Assembly: GCF_000372885.1 (NCBI RefSeq)
Contig: NZ_KB889967.1
Coordinates: 1,732,655 to 1,796,654, forward strand
DNA: 64,000 bases
Source of the DNA: Methyloversatilis thermotolerans
GTDB taxonomy: Bacteria > Pseudomonadota > Gammaproteobacteria > Burkholderiales > Rhodocyclaceae
Direction: 5' to 3'
Part shown: positions 27,017 to 36,897 of the stretch, piece after piece
Numbering within the stretch: position 1 is the first letter of the stretch
How the letters are laid out: every line of letters begins with the position of its first letter
Position numbers and translations under genes: made by a program
Notes under the pieces: generated by a model
What the model was told of the DNA's origin: nothing
Databases searched by the model: none
Seen by the model: the letters and a program-made list of their open reading frames with translations, nothing else

Positions 27017-28375
27017 TCAGTCGCCCCGGACCTTGCGGTCCTGTTCGCGCAGCCAGGCCAGCTTTTCGGCGATCTTGGCTTCCATGCCGCGGTCGGTCGG
27101 GCGGTACCACTGCATGTCTTTCATGCCGTCGGGCAGATAGCGCTCGCCCGCGGCGTAGCCGCCTTCCTCGTCGTGCGCGTAGCGGTACTCGGCGCCGAAG
27201 CCCATATTCTTCATGAGCTTGGTCGGTGCATTGCGCAGATGCAGCGGCACCGGGCGCGAGCCGTCTTCGGCGACGAAGCGGCGGACCTCGTTATAGGCCA
27301 TATAGACCGCATTGGATTTCGCGGCGCAGGCGAGGAAGACGACCGCCTGCGCAAGCGCCAGTTCGCCTTCCGGAGAACCCAGACGCTCATAGGTCTGGCA
27401 GGCCTGCAGCGACAGTTCCAGCCCGCGCGGATCGGCCAGCCCGATGTCCTCCACCGCCATGCGGACGATGCGCCGGCCGAGGTAGAGCGGGTCGGCGCCC
27501 CCGTCGAGCATGCGCACGAACCAGTACAGCGCGGCATCGGGATTCGATCCGCGCACCGATTTGTGCAATGCCGATATCTGGTCATAGAAGGCGTCGCCGC
27601 CCTTGTCGAAGCGGCGCAGATTGCGCGACAGCGTGCTGTCAACGAAAGCTGCGGTCACCGGCTCGACCTTTGCCGTGCGCGCCGCGGTATTGAGCTGTTC
27701 GAGCAGATTGAGCAGCTTGCGCGCGTCGCCGTCGGCAAAACCGATCAGCCGCGCACGCGCGTCGTCATCGAAGGTCAGCCCGCCGAGCGCGCCGCTGCGC
27801 GCGCGCTCGAACAGCGTCACCATCTCGTCCTCGGTCAGGCTCTGCAGCACATAGACCGAGGCGCGAGACAGCAGCGCCGAATTGACTTCGAAGCTCGGAT
27901 TTTCGGTGGTGGCACCGATGAAGGTGACCAGCCCGGATTCGACAAAAGGCAGAAAGGCATCCTGCTGTGCCTTGTTGAAGCGGTGCACCTCGTCCACGAA
28001 CAGGATGGTGCGCCGGCCGGTGTTCGCATTGACCGTTTCCGCGCGCTGCATCGCCTCGCGGATGTCCTTCACGCCGGAAAACACCGCCGACAGCGCAATG
28101 AATTCCGCGTCGAAGGCGTTTGCCATCAGCCGCGCCAGCGTGGTCTTGCCGACGCCCGGCGGCCCCCACAGGATCATGGAATGCGGCACGCCCGATTCGA
28201 ACGCAAGCCGCAGTGGCTTGCCCGGACCGAGCAGATGCTGCTGGCCGATCACCTCGTCCGGTGTCTTCGGACGAAGCAGTTCCGCCAACGGTGCGTTGGC
28301 GATGGGCGTCGGGCCGCCCGCGCGGCCACCGCGTGACGTTTCCGGCTCGTCTGGCGCTCCGAACAGATCAGTCAC
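27017..28375 (-). CDS. rarA: Replication-associated recombination protein A (MgsA/RarA AAA+ ATPase)
   Basis: A 452-residue AAA+ ATPase. Walker A is WGPPGVGKTTLAR, Walker B ILFVDEVHRFNKAQQD, with sensor GATTENPSFEVN. The C-terminal MgsA domain has SALHKSVRGSNPDAALYWF and the tail GMEAKIAEKLAWLRE. The start codon is GTG (28375), giving MTDLFG. It acts at stalled replication forks. It ends about 6 bases after lolA in a shared ftsK-lolA-rarA order, a common arrangement. Confidence 0.95.
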   Translation of the reverse strand: MTDLFGAPDEPETSRGGRAGGPTPIANAPLAELLRPKTPDEVIGQQHLLGPGKPLRLAFESGVPHSMILWGPPGVGKTTLARLMANAFDAEFIALSAVFSGVKDIREAMQRAETVNANTGRRTILFVDEVHRFNKAQQDAFLPFVESGLVTFIGATTENPSFEVNSALLSRASVYVLQSLTEDEMVTLFERARSGALGGLTFDDDARARLIGFADGDARKLLNLLEQLNTAARTAKVEPVTAAFVDSTLSRNLRRFDKGGDAFYDQISALHKSVRGSNPDAALYWFVRMLDGGADPLYLGRRIVRMAVEDIGLADPRGLELSLQACQTYERLGSPEGELALAQAVVFLACAAKSNAVYMAYNEVRRFVAEDGSRPVPLHLRNAPTKLMKNMGFGAEYRYAHDEEGGYAAGERYLPDGMKDMQWYRPTDRGMEAKIAEKLAWLREQDRKVRGD

Positions 28376-28381
28376 GGCGCA

Positions 28382-29017
28382 TCACTTCTTCGGGTCGTCG
28401 CTGATCACATCGGCACCCGCCGGTGGCGTGAACTGGAACTGTGCCGGATCGATGGCCGGGTTGCGCTCGAAGGAGGAAAAACGCAGCTTCGTCGTCTGGC
28501 CGAAGCTGTCGCGCAACACCATGCCGCGCAACAGACCGTCCTTGAAACCTATGCGCACCGCTTCGAAGCCGCCTTCGTTCGCCTTCGGCTTGGCGTCGAC
28601 CCAGTCCAGGCCATCCTCGCTGCCGCCTTCGCTGAGCTCGAAGTTCTTTTCGAGCTCGTTGCGCCCGGCGAGCAGCGCGGCCGGGGTGGACGCCAGCGCG
28701 TCGCCCAGCGTCTTCACCGTCACCTGGTTCAGGTCGCGGTCGTGCACCCAGAGCTTTGTGCCGTCGCCCACCAGCAACTGGTAGTACGGTTTGTCATAGG
28801 TCCAGCGGAACTTGCCGGGACGCGAAAAGGCCATGGTGCCGCTGGCGTTCTGAGGCTTGCGACCCGATTTCGCGGTCACCTGCTGGTCGAAGCTGGCGCG
28901 GCCGGACTGGGTGGATTCGATGAAGGCACGCAACTGGCCGATCGCGTCGGCGGCGCCGGCAAGCGCCGGCATTCCAAGAATCAGCACGATGGGGGAAAAG
29001 CGGGCAAGCAAGCGCAT
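28382..29017 (-). CDS. lolA: Outer-membrane lipoprotein carrier protein
   Basis: A 211-residue periplasmic chaperone that moves lipoproteins from LolCDE to LolB. After a signal peptide (near LAGAAD) the LolA fold is visible: ASGTMAFSRPGKFRWTYDKP, and QFQFTPPAGADVI near the end. Two starts are possible: ATG 29026, overlapping the ftsK stop, and ATG 29017. GAGG abuts the former but is 10 bases from the latter, so 29017 is chosen with modest certainty. Confidence 0.93.
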   Translation of the reverse strand: MRLLARFSPIVLILGMPALAGAADAIGQLRAFIESTQSGRASFDQQVTAKSGRKPQNASGTMAFSRPGKFRWTYDKPYYQLLVGDGTKLWVHDRDLNQVTVKTLGDALASTPAALLAGRNELEKNFELSEGGSEDGLDWVDAKPKANEGGFEAVRIGFKDGLLRGMVLRDSFGQTTKLRFSSFERNPAIDPAQFQFTPPAGADVISDDPKK

Positions 29018-29022
29018 CACGA

Positions 29023-31302
29023 TCATTCCTCGCGGGCGGGCGCGAGCACTTCGCGACCGCCGGTAGCATTCATCGGCGACACCAGTCCCGACCGTTCCAT
29101 CTGTTCGATCAGTCGCGCCGCGCGGTTGTAGCCGATGCGCAGATGGCGCTGCACCAGCGAAATGGACGGTCGCCGGGTCTTGAGCACCACTTCGACCGCC
29201 TGATCGTACAAAGGGTCCGACTCGCCGTCGGCGCCACCGCCACCGGCGCCGTCGAGCGACAGTTCGCCGCCGTCGTCGTCACCGGTGCCGCTGAGGATGC
29301 CTTCGACATAATCCGGCGCACCGGTGGTCTTCAGGTGTTCGACCACCTTGTGCACCTCGCCATCGGCGACGAAAGCACCGTGCACCCGCATCGGCACACC
29401 GGTGCCGGGCGCGAGATAGAGCATGTCGCCCTGCCCAAGCAGCGCCTCGGCGCCCATCTGGTCGAGGATGGTGCGCGAATCGATCTTGCTCGACACCTGG
29501 AAGGCGATGCGCGTCGGCACATTGGCCTTGATCAGGCCGGTGATCACGTCGACCGACGGCCGCTGCGTCGCGAGGATCAGGTGGATGCCGGCGGCGCGCG
29601 CCTTCTGCGCCAGACGGGCGATCAGTTCCTCGATCTTCTTGCCGGCCACCATCATCAGGTCGGCCAGTTCGTCGATCACCACGACGATCATCGGCATTGT
29701 GGACAGCGGCTCGGGCGTTTCCGGCGTGATCGAGAACGGATTGGTGAGCGGCGTGCCCGCCTTTTCGGCGTCGGCGATCTTGCTGTTGTAGCCGGCGAGG
29801 TTGCGCACGCCCATCGCCGACATGAGCTTGTAGCGCCGGTCCATCTCGCCCACGCACCAGTTCAGCGCGTTCGCCGCGTGCCGCATGTCGGTCACCACCG
29901 GCGCCAGCAGGTGCGGAATACCCTCGTAGACCGACAGCTCCAGCATCTTCGGGTCGACCATGATGAGCCGCACCTTGCTCGGATCGGCCTTGTACAGCAG
30001 CGACAGGATCATCGCGTTGATCGCCACCGACTTGCCGGAGCCGGTGGTACCGGCCACCAGCACGTGCGGCATGCGCGCGAGATCGGCCACCATGGGCTGG
30101 CCGCCGATGTCCTTGCCCAGCGCCATCGTGAGCGGGCTGGACATGTCGTGATAGACCGCCGAGCCGAGGATTTCCGACAAGCGCACGATCTGCCGCCGTG
30201 TGTTCGGAATCTCCAGGCCCATGCAGCTCTTGCCCGGAATCGTTTCCACCACGCGTATGCTCATGACCGACAGCGCGCGCGCCAGGTCCTTCACCAGATT
30301 GACGATCTGGCTGCCCTTCACGCCGGTCGCCGGCTCGATTTCGTAGCGCGTGATGACCGGGCCCGGATAGGCCGCCAGCACCTTCACCTCGACATTGAAA
30401 TCAGCCAGCTTGCGTTCGATCTGACGGGAAATCAGTTCCAGCGATTCCGGACTGGGCGGATCGATGTCCGCTTTTGCCTCGTCGAGCAGCGCCAGCGGCG
30501 GCAGCGAACCCGGCAGATCGGCAAACAGCGTCTGCTGGCGCTCCTTCTCCACCCGTTCCGACTTCTGCACCTCGACCTCGGGTACCTCGATGCGCACCGG
30601 CTCGCGCCTGCGCGTCGGCTTGCGCCGTTCCGCCTCGACCACCGCCTCGCGCTTTTCCGCCACCTGTTCGCCGATGCGGCGATCGCGCCAGCGCGCCCAG
30701 GCACTCAGGGCACCATACCACGCCAGTTCCAGCCCGCGCCCGACCGCCTCGGCCGCGCGCAGCCAGGTGACGCCGGTCATCGCACTCAGACCAACGCCGA
30801 TGGCCACCAGCAACAACAGCGTGCTGCCGGTAAACCCGAAGGCGGATGTGAGCAGACGACCCAACTCGATGCCCACCATGCCACCCGGCCCGACCGGCAA
30901 TTGCGCGGCCAGGCTATGGAAACGCATGGCTTCCAGCGCGCAGCTCGACAGCAGCACGACGAGGAAGCCGCCGAGCGCGATGAACAGCGGCCGGCGATCG
31001 CTGCGGCTGTCCGGATGACCGGACAGCCAGAAGCAGCCACCGATCAGCATGATGACCCACCACCAGGCCGACAGCCCGAACAGGAACAGCGCCAGGTCGG
31101 AAAGCCAGGCACCGAAGCGCCCCCCCGGATTGCTCAAGGTGTCGACCACCGATGCGTGCGACCAGCCGGGGTCGGCGCGATCGTAGCCGCCCAGCACCAT
31201 GACAAGGTAAAGCGCCAGTGCCGCCAGGACCAGCCAGCGCGCTTCGTGCAGGACGGCGGCGATGCGTTCGGGAAGAGGTAGTTGCTGAGCGTCTTTCGCC
31301 AC
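29023..31302 (-). CDS. ftsK: DNA translocase FtsK
   Basis: A 759-residue chromosome-segregation and division ATPase. Four to five membrane helices occupy the N-terminus ([63 protein letters not shown]), then a charged linker, the motor domain with Walker [15 protein letters not shown] and Walker [15 protein letters not shown], and a C-terminal gamma winged helix ([20 protein letters not shown]). GTG 31302 is preferred; an ATG at 31356 would lie at the edge of the upstream gene's terminator. A short linker makes it an SpoIIIE-sized FtsK. Confidence 0.94.
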   Translation of the reverse strand: MAKDAQQLPLPERIAAVLHEARWLVLAALALYLVMVLGGYDRADPGWSHASVVDTLSNPGGRFGAWLSDLALFLFGLSAWWWVIMLIGGCFWLSGHPDSRSDRRPLFIALGGFLVVLLSSCALEAMRFHSLAAQLPVGPGGMVGIELGRLLTSAFGFTGSTLLLLVAIGVGLSAMTGVTWLRAAEAVGRGLELAWYGALSAWARWRDRRIGEQVAEKREAVVEAERRKPTRRREPVRIEVPEVEVQKSERVEKERQQTLFADLPGSLPPLALLDEAKADIDPPSPESLELISRQIERKLADFNVEVKVLAAYPGPVITRYEIEPATGVKGSQIVNLVKDLARALSVMSIRVVETIPGKSCMGLEIPNTRRQIVRLSEILGSAVYHDMSSPLTMALGKDIGGQPMVADLARMPHVLVAGTTGSGKSVAINAMILSLLYKADPSKVRLIMVDPKMLELSVYEGIPHLLAPVVTDMRHAANALNWCVGEMDRRYKLMSAMGVRNLAGYNSKIADAEKAGTPLTNPFSITPETPEPLSTMPMIVVVIDELADLMMVAGKKIEELIARLAQKARAAGIHLILATQRPSVDVITGLIKANVPTRIAFQVSSKIDSRTILDQMGAEALLGQGDMLYLAPGTGVPMRVHGAFVADGEVHKVVEHLKTTGAPDYVEGILSGTGDDDGGELSLDGAGGGGADGESDPLYDQAVEVVLKTRRPSISLVQRHLRIGYNRAARLIEQMERSGLVSPMNATGGREVLAPAREE

Positions 31303-31346
31303 AGAGGAAAATGGCTCAGGGCCGGAGGAAAGGCAAAGCGGGATTA

Positions 31347-31381
31347 TACAAAGCACACGGGCCGCATCCGCGGCCCGTGTG
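31347..31381 (-). terminator. Terminator after the Crp-type regulator
   Basis: A 12-bp perfect stem, CACACGGGCCGC (31354-31365) with GCGGCCCGTGTG (31370-31381), ATCC loop, followed on the minus strand by CTTTGT. It sits between the regulator's stop and ftsK. Confidence 0.7.
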
Positions 31382-31406
31382 GATCAGCCTGCAACGGTTG
31401 CAGGCG

Positions 31407-32078
31407 TCAGACGGTTTCCAGTCGCTCGCGCAACAGGATCTTGCCATTGGTTTCCTCGATCAGGCCCTGCAGGTGCAGGTCCTTCATGACGCGGGACACC
31501 ATTTCGCGCGAAGCACCGATCATTTTCGCGATGTCCTGCTTGGAAATCTTGCGGTTCACCACCTTCTCGCCGTTCACGTCATCCGCCATTTCGAGCAGCA
31601 GGCGGGCGACGCGACCATAGACATCCATCAGCGCCAGGCTTTCGATCTTGCGGTCGGCGGTGCGCAGGCGGGCCACCAGATTGCGCATGATGAACATCGA
31701 CACCTCGAAGTTCTCCTGCAGCACGCGCTTGAAATCGCTCTTGGCGATCACGATGAGGTCGCTCGGCACCACGGTCACGACGGTGGCGGAGCGCGGGTTG
31801 TCGTCCAGCACCCCCATTTCGCCGAACAGTTCGCCCGGACCGAGCATGGACAGGATGACTTCCCGGCCCTCCTCGTCGCTCACCAGAACCTTCAGGCTGC
31901 CGGACAGGACGAGGTAGACGAAATCGGTCTTGTCGCCGGCACGCACCACGATGGATCCGCGTGGTACCCGGCGCATATTGGATACCTTGGCAACCGGCTC
32001 CAGGCTGCTGTCGGACAGCCCGCTGAACATCGAAAAGGTCCGCAGCGCGGTAATTGAAACGGGGTGAGCCGTTACCAT
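31407..32078 (-). CDS. Crp/Fnr-family transcriptional regulator
   Basis: A 223-residue regulator. The cyclic-nucleotide-binding-like barrel includes GPGELFGEMGVLDDNPRSAT, followed by a long dimerisation helix and a winged helix with ISKQDIAKMIGASREMVSRV. There are no cysteines, so it is not an iron-sulfur Fnr; the RSAT of the phosphate cassette favours a Crp-like ligand such as cAMP. Start 32078 (MVTAHPV) is preceded by GGAGG. Targets unknown. Confidence 0.88.
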   Translation of the reverse strand: MVTAHPVSITALRTFSMFSGLSDSSLEPVAKVSNMRRVPRGSIVVRAGDKTDFVYLVLSGSLKVLVSDEEGREVILSMLGPGELFGEMGVLDDNPRSATVVTVVPSDLIVIAKSDFKRVLQENFEVSMFIMRNLVARLRTADRKIESLALMDVYGRVARLLLEMADDVNGEKVVNRKISKQDIAKMIGASREMVSRVMKDLHLQGLIEETNGKILLRERLETV

Positions 32079-33396
<1,318 letters not shown>

Positions 33397-33438
33397 GGCC
33401 GCCCGCGCCACGTCCGTTTCGCCCGTGCCCGCGGCGTC

Positions 33439-34011
33439 ATGTCATCAAAGAAGAAACGTCCACCTCCGCCCGGCCCCAGCGAGGAAGACATCGCGCTGTT
33501 CCGGCAGGCCGTGGTGGGCGTGCATCCCATCCATCACGACCGCGTCGTGCTCGACACGCCGCCGCCGCGCGCCTGGCCTCTGCAGCGCGAGGCGGACGAC
33601 ATGTCGGTACTGTCCGAGTCGATATGCGGCCCGCTGTCCGTCGATCTGCGTCTCGAGGGCGGCGAGGAACCGTCCTTCCTGCGCGCAGGATTGACGCGAC
33701 AGGTATTGCGCGACCTGCGTCGCGGACGCTGGGTGTCGCAGGGGCAGATCGATCTGCATGGCGCCACGCGGGATGCCGCCCACGACATCGTGATCGGTTT
33801 CCTGCACGACGCGCATCGGCGCGGCCTGCGCTGCGTGCGGGTGATACACGGAAAGGGATTGGGATCACCCGGACGCGAGCCGGTGCTGAAGGGGCTGGTG
33901 CTGCGCTGGCTGATGCACCGACCCGAAGTGCTCGCCTTCTGTCAGGCGCGGCCGCACGAAGGCGGCGCCGGTGCCGTGATGGTGCTGCTCAAGCCGTCCG
34001 GGCGCGACTGA
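33439..34011 (+). CDS. Smr-domain protein (possible endonuclease)
   Basis: A 190-residue soluble protein. A variable N-terminal half precedes a C-terminal Smr domain with QIDLHGATRDAAHDIV (DLHG), RCVRVIHGKGLGSPG (HGKG) and VLKGLVLRWL. Smr domains cleave or bind nucleic acids, often near stalled ribosomes or branched DNA. It follows trxB on the same strand. The particular substrate is not inferable here. Confidence 0.85.
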   Translation: MSSKKKRPPPPGPSEEDIALFRQAVVGVHPIHHDRVVLDTPPPRAWPLQREADDMSVLSESICGPLSVDLRLEGGEEPSFLRAGLTRQVLRDLRRGRWVSQGQIDLHGATRDAAHDIVIGFLHDAHRRGLRCVRVIHGKGLGSPGREPVLKGLVLRWLMHRPEVLAFCQARPHEGGAGAVMVLLKPSGRD

Positions 34012-34045
34012 AGCGCCCTGACCCGTCAGCGCTTCGGCGCGGCGA

Positions 34046-34708
<663 letters not shown>

Positions 34709-35491
34709 ATGAGCCGGGTCCGGTCGATCGCCGTCCTGTGGATTCTTGTCTGCCCGCTTGCCGCGCACGCGGCCACCGTGCAGCTTCGTCCGGTCGCCGA
34801 TGCCACCTTGTTCGCGCCGTCCGGCGACCGCGCCAGCGGGTCCGGCGCCTTTCTGTTCATCGGTTCGATCGCCAGTGGCGAAGCCCGGCGCGCCTTGCTG
34901 CGCTTCGATCTGAGCGGCATTCCGCCCGGTTCGACCATACAGGCCGCCAGCCTGCGTCTGGTGGTCAACCGGGCCGGGGTCGGCTCCTCCCCCGAGGACC
35001 GCGCCCTGCTCTACCCGCTCACTGCGGCATGGGGTGAAGGGCCATCGGAAAGCTCGGGCGGAGGCGGCGATGTCGCGACTGCCGGAGACGTGACCTGGAC
35101 CGACCGCGTCTACCTCGCGCAACCGCCGCGACCGTGGGCACAGGCCGGCGGTGACTACGCCGGTTCGCCCGCCAGCGTGACCATGCCCGGCACCGGCGTC
35201 CATACCCTGCAGGACAGCCCGACGCTGCGCCAGCACATCCAGGCCTGGGTCGACAATCCGGCCAGCAACCACGGCTGGCTGCTGCGCGACGACGAAGTGC
35301 GCTCGCAGAACGCGAAGCGCCTGTTCAGTCGCGAGGGCGGGCCGGACGCGCCGATGCTCACCATTGAATACACGCCGCCCGCGATGTCCGACAACGGCGA
35401 CGTGCCATTGCCCGGCTGGGCGCTGGCGCTGCTCGGTGGCGCACTGGTCAGCGCCGTTCAGCGACGCCGCAATGGCGCGCGCAAGGGCTGA
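34709..35491 (+). CDS. DNRLRE-type exported protein with GDVPLPGWAL C-terminal signal
   Basis: A 260-residue exported protein. A signal peptide (IAVLWILVCPLAAHA) is followed by a beta-rich DNRLRE-like domain (VQLRPVADATLFAPSGD; ARRALLRFDLSGIPPGS). The C-terminus is NGDVPLPGWALALLGG, a short hydrophobic span, then QRRRN, a tripartite sorting signal. The motif is identical at its core to that of the subtilisin at 36898-39159 and unlike the VPEP tails at 2894 and 3956. An exosortase gene starts 93 bases downstream, so this is a likely substrate. Confidence 0.8.
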   Translation: MSRVRSIAVLWILVCPLAAHAATVQLRPVADATLFAPSGDRASGSGAFLFIGSIASGEARRALLRFDLSGIPPGSTIQAASLRLVVNRAGVGSSPEDRALLYPLTAAWGEGPSESSGGGGDVATAGDVTWTDRVYLAQPPRPWAQAGGDYAGSPASVTMPGTGVHTLQDSPTLRQHIQAWVDNPASNHGWLLRDDEVRSQNAKRLFSREGGPDAPMLTIEYTPPAMSDNGDVPLPGWALALLGGALVSAVQRRRNGARKG

Positions 35492-35584
35492 TACCATCGC
35501 GGCACGCGTGCGCGCAGCCTGGCCGCATCAAGCGGGTCCGCACGGGCATAGTCCGCAAGCTTTCATTCGCATCCTGAACACTCG

Positions 35585-36136
35585 ATGAGCACCCCATCGC
35601 CGACCCCCGATGTCACCGGTCACGGGCTGCCCTGGTGGCGACTGATCGCCTTCGTGGCGCTGTTCGTCGCACTGCAGGCCGCGTGGTCCGCCGCGCAGGA
35701 CGGATGGCTGTGGCGTCTCTGGGTGGAAACGCTCAATGTCGACGTCACGGTGGCCGCAATATCCGCACTGGCGCCCGAACTGGGCGCCTACGCCGATGGT
35801 GCGCGCATCCGCGCGCCTGGCGGGGGGCTCAATGTACTGCAGGGCTGCGACGGCGCCGAACTGCTGTGGCTGATCAGTGCCGCCTTCGCGGTCGCCCCGC
35901 TGCCCTGGCGCTGGCGACTGGGCGGCTGGCTGACTGGCCTGCTGCTGGTGTGGCTGCTCAACATCGGCCGCATCACCGCGCTGTTCTTCGCGTGGCGCCA
36001 CGATGCGCAATGGTTCGACTGGCTGCACAACTACATCGGCCCGCTCGCGCTGGTGGTGCTGCTCGCGCTGTACGTGCAATGGATCATGCAGCGCGCGCCC
36101 CGGCCGCACGCCGAAGCGCCCGTTGGATATGGGTAA
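35585..36136 (+). CDS. Exosortase family protein (XrtH-like)
   Basis: A 183-residue multi-pass membrane protein with the exosortase catalytic triad: Cys88 in NVLQGCDGAELLWL, Arg129 in LLNIGRITALF, His148 in WFDWLHNYIGP. About five membrane helices are visible. It is small, as in dedicated exosortase types such as XrtH rather than the large EPS-linked XrtA. Neighbouring GDVPLPGWAL proteins are the probable substrates. The next gene overlaps it by 8 bases. Exact subtype is inferred. Confidence 0.85.
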   Translation: MSTPSPTPDVTGHGLPWWRLIAFVALFVALQAAWSAAQDGWLWRLWVETLNVDVTVAAISALAPELGAYADGARIRAPGGGLNVLQGCDGAELLWLISAAFAVAPLPWRWRLGGWLTGLLLVWLLNIGRITALFFAWRHDAQWFDWLHNYIGPLALVVLLALYVQWIMQRAPRPHAEAPVGYG

Positions 36137-36809
36137 GCTCGCAGGCATGAGCCCTCTCGGCGCCGCACGCGTCGACCGCCGCACACTCCGCAGCGCCGTG
36201 CTGCGCGCACTGCTCGCGCTGTGCCTCACCGGCGCCTTGCTGATCGGCCACGGCGAAGCGCTGATGCAGGTGCTGCGGGCCCCGCTGGCCAGCCTGATCG
36301 ACGCCATCGACCCGCATCACCGCGTGATCGGACTGTCCGTCACCCGCAGCGGCGCCGACACGGTGATCAGGCTGGACGCCGGCTTGCGCCGTCTGGTGGT
36401 GACCGGCAGCCACGTCACCTTCGCCGATCCGCGCGCGCGCGCCGTCATCACCACGCCGCTGGCGGCCTTCTGGCTGGCCCCCACCGCGCTGATCGCACTG
36501 CTCGCCGCATGGCCCGCGCAACGTGTGATCGAATGGCCGCTGCGAAGCCTGCTCGCGCTGCCGGCACTGGCCCTGCTTCTTGCCGTCGACGCGCCTTTCG
36601 TCCTCGATGCCCACCTGTGGGCACTGCACCGCGATGCCCATGCACCTGACAGCACATCACCCATCCTGGTCTGGTCCGCCTTCCTGAAATCCGGCGGCCG
36701 CTTCGTGCTGGCGGGCGTTGTGGCGCTGCCTCTGATCGCGCTCGCGAGCCGGACCGCCGCCCGAGTCGCTGCAGCGCCGCGTTCGCGCGCGGGTGAGCCC
36801 ATCGCATGA
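36129..36809 (+). CDS. Exosortase-associated membrane protein
   Basis: A 226-residue membrane protein with an N-terminal helix (VLRALLALCLTGALLIG), a periplasmic beta segment (HHRVIGLSVTRSGADTVIRL) and three further helices (FWLAPTALIALLAAW; LLALPALALLLAV; FVLAGVVALPLIALA). It overlaps the exosortase gene and is therefore its likely partner; RefSeq-style names such as exosortase H-associated membrane protein describe similar genes. ATG 36147 is an alternative start. Function unknown. Confidence 0.7.
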   Translation: MGKLAGMSPLGAARVDRRTLRSAVLRALLALCLTGALLIGHGEALMQVLRAPLASLIDAIDPHHRVIGLSVTRSGADTVIRLDAGLRRLVVTGSHVTFADPRARAVITTPLAAFWLAPTALIALLAAWPAQRVIEWPLRSLLALPALALLLAVDAPFVLDAHLWALHRDAHAPDSTSPILVWSAFLKSGGRFVLAGVVALPLIALASRTAARVAAAPRSRAGEPIA

Positions 36810-36897
36810 CAACCATTCGCCAACGAGGAAAATGCAATACGGGCGGAACATGCGGGGGCTAGGTTCGCGGTTGCCCCCCCCGTTTGCGAGCATCGCG

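Noticed and set aside
31342-31356. TATAAT on the minus strand as ftsK promoter and ATG 31356 as ftsK start
   Set aside because: The -10 has no -35 partner since the upstream bases form a terminator stem, and the ATG would abut that terminator.
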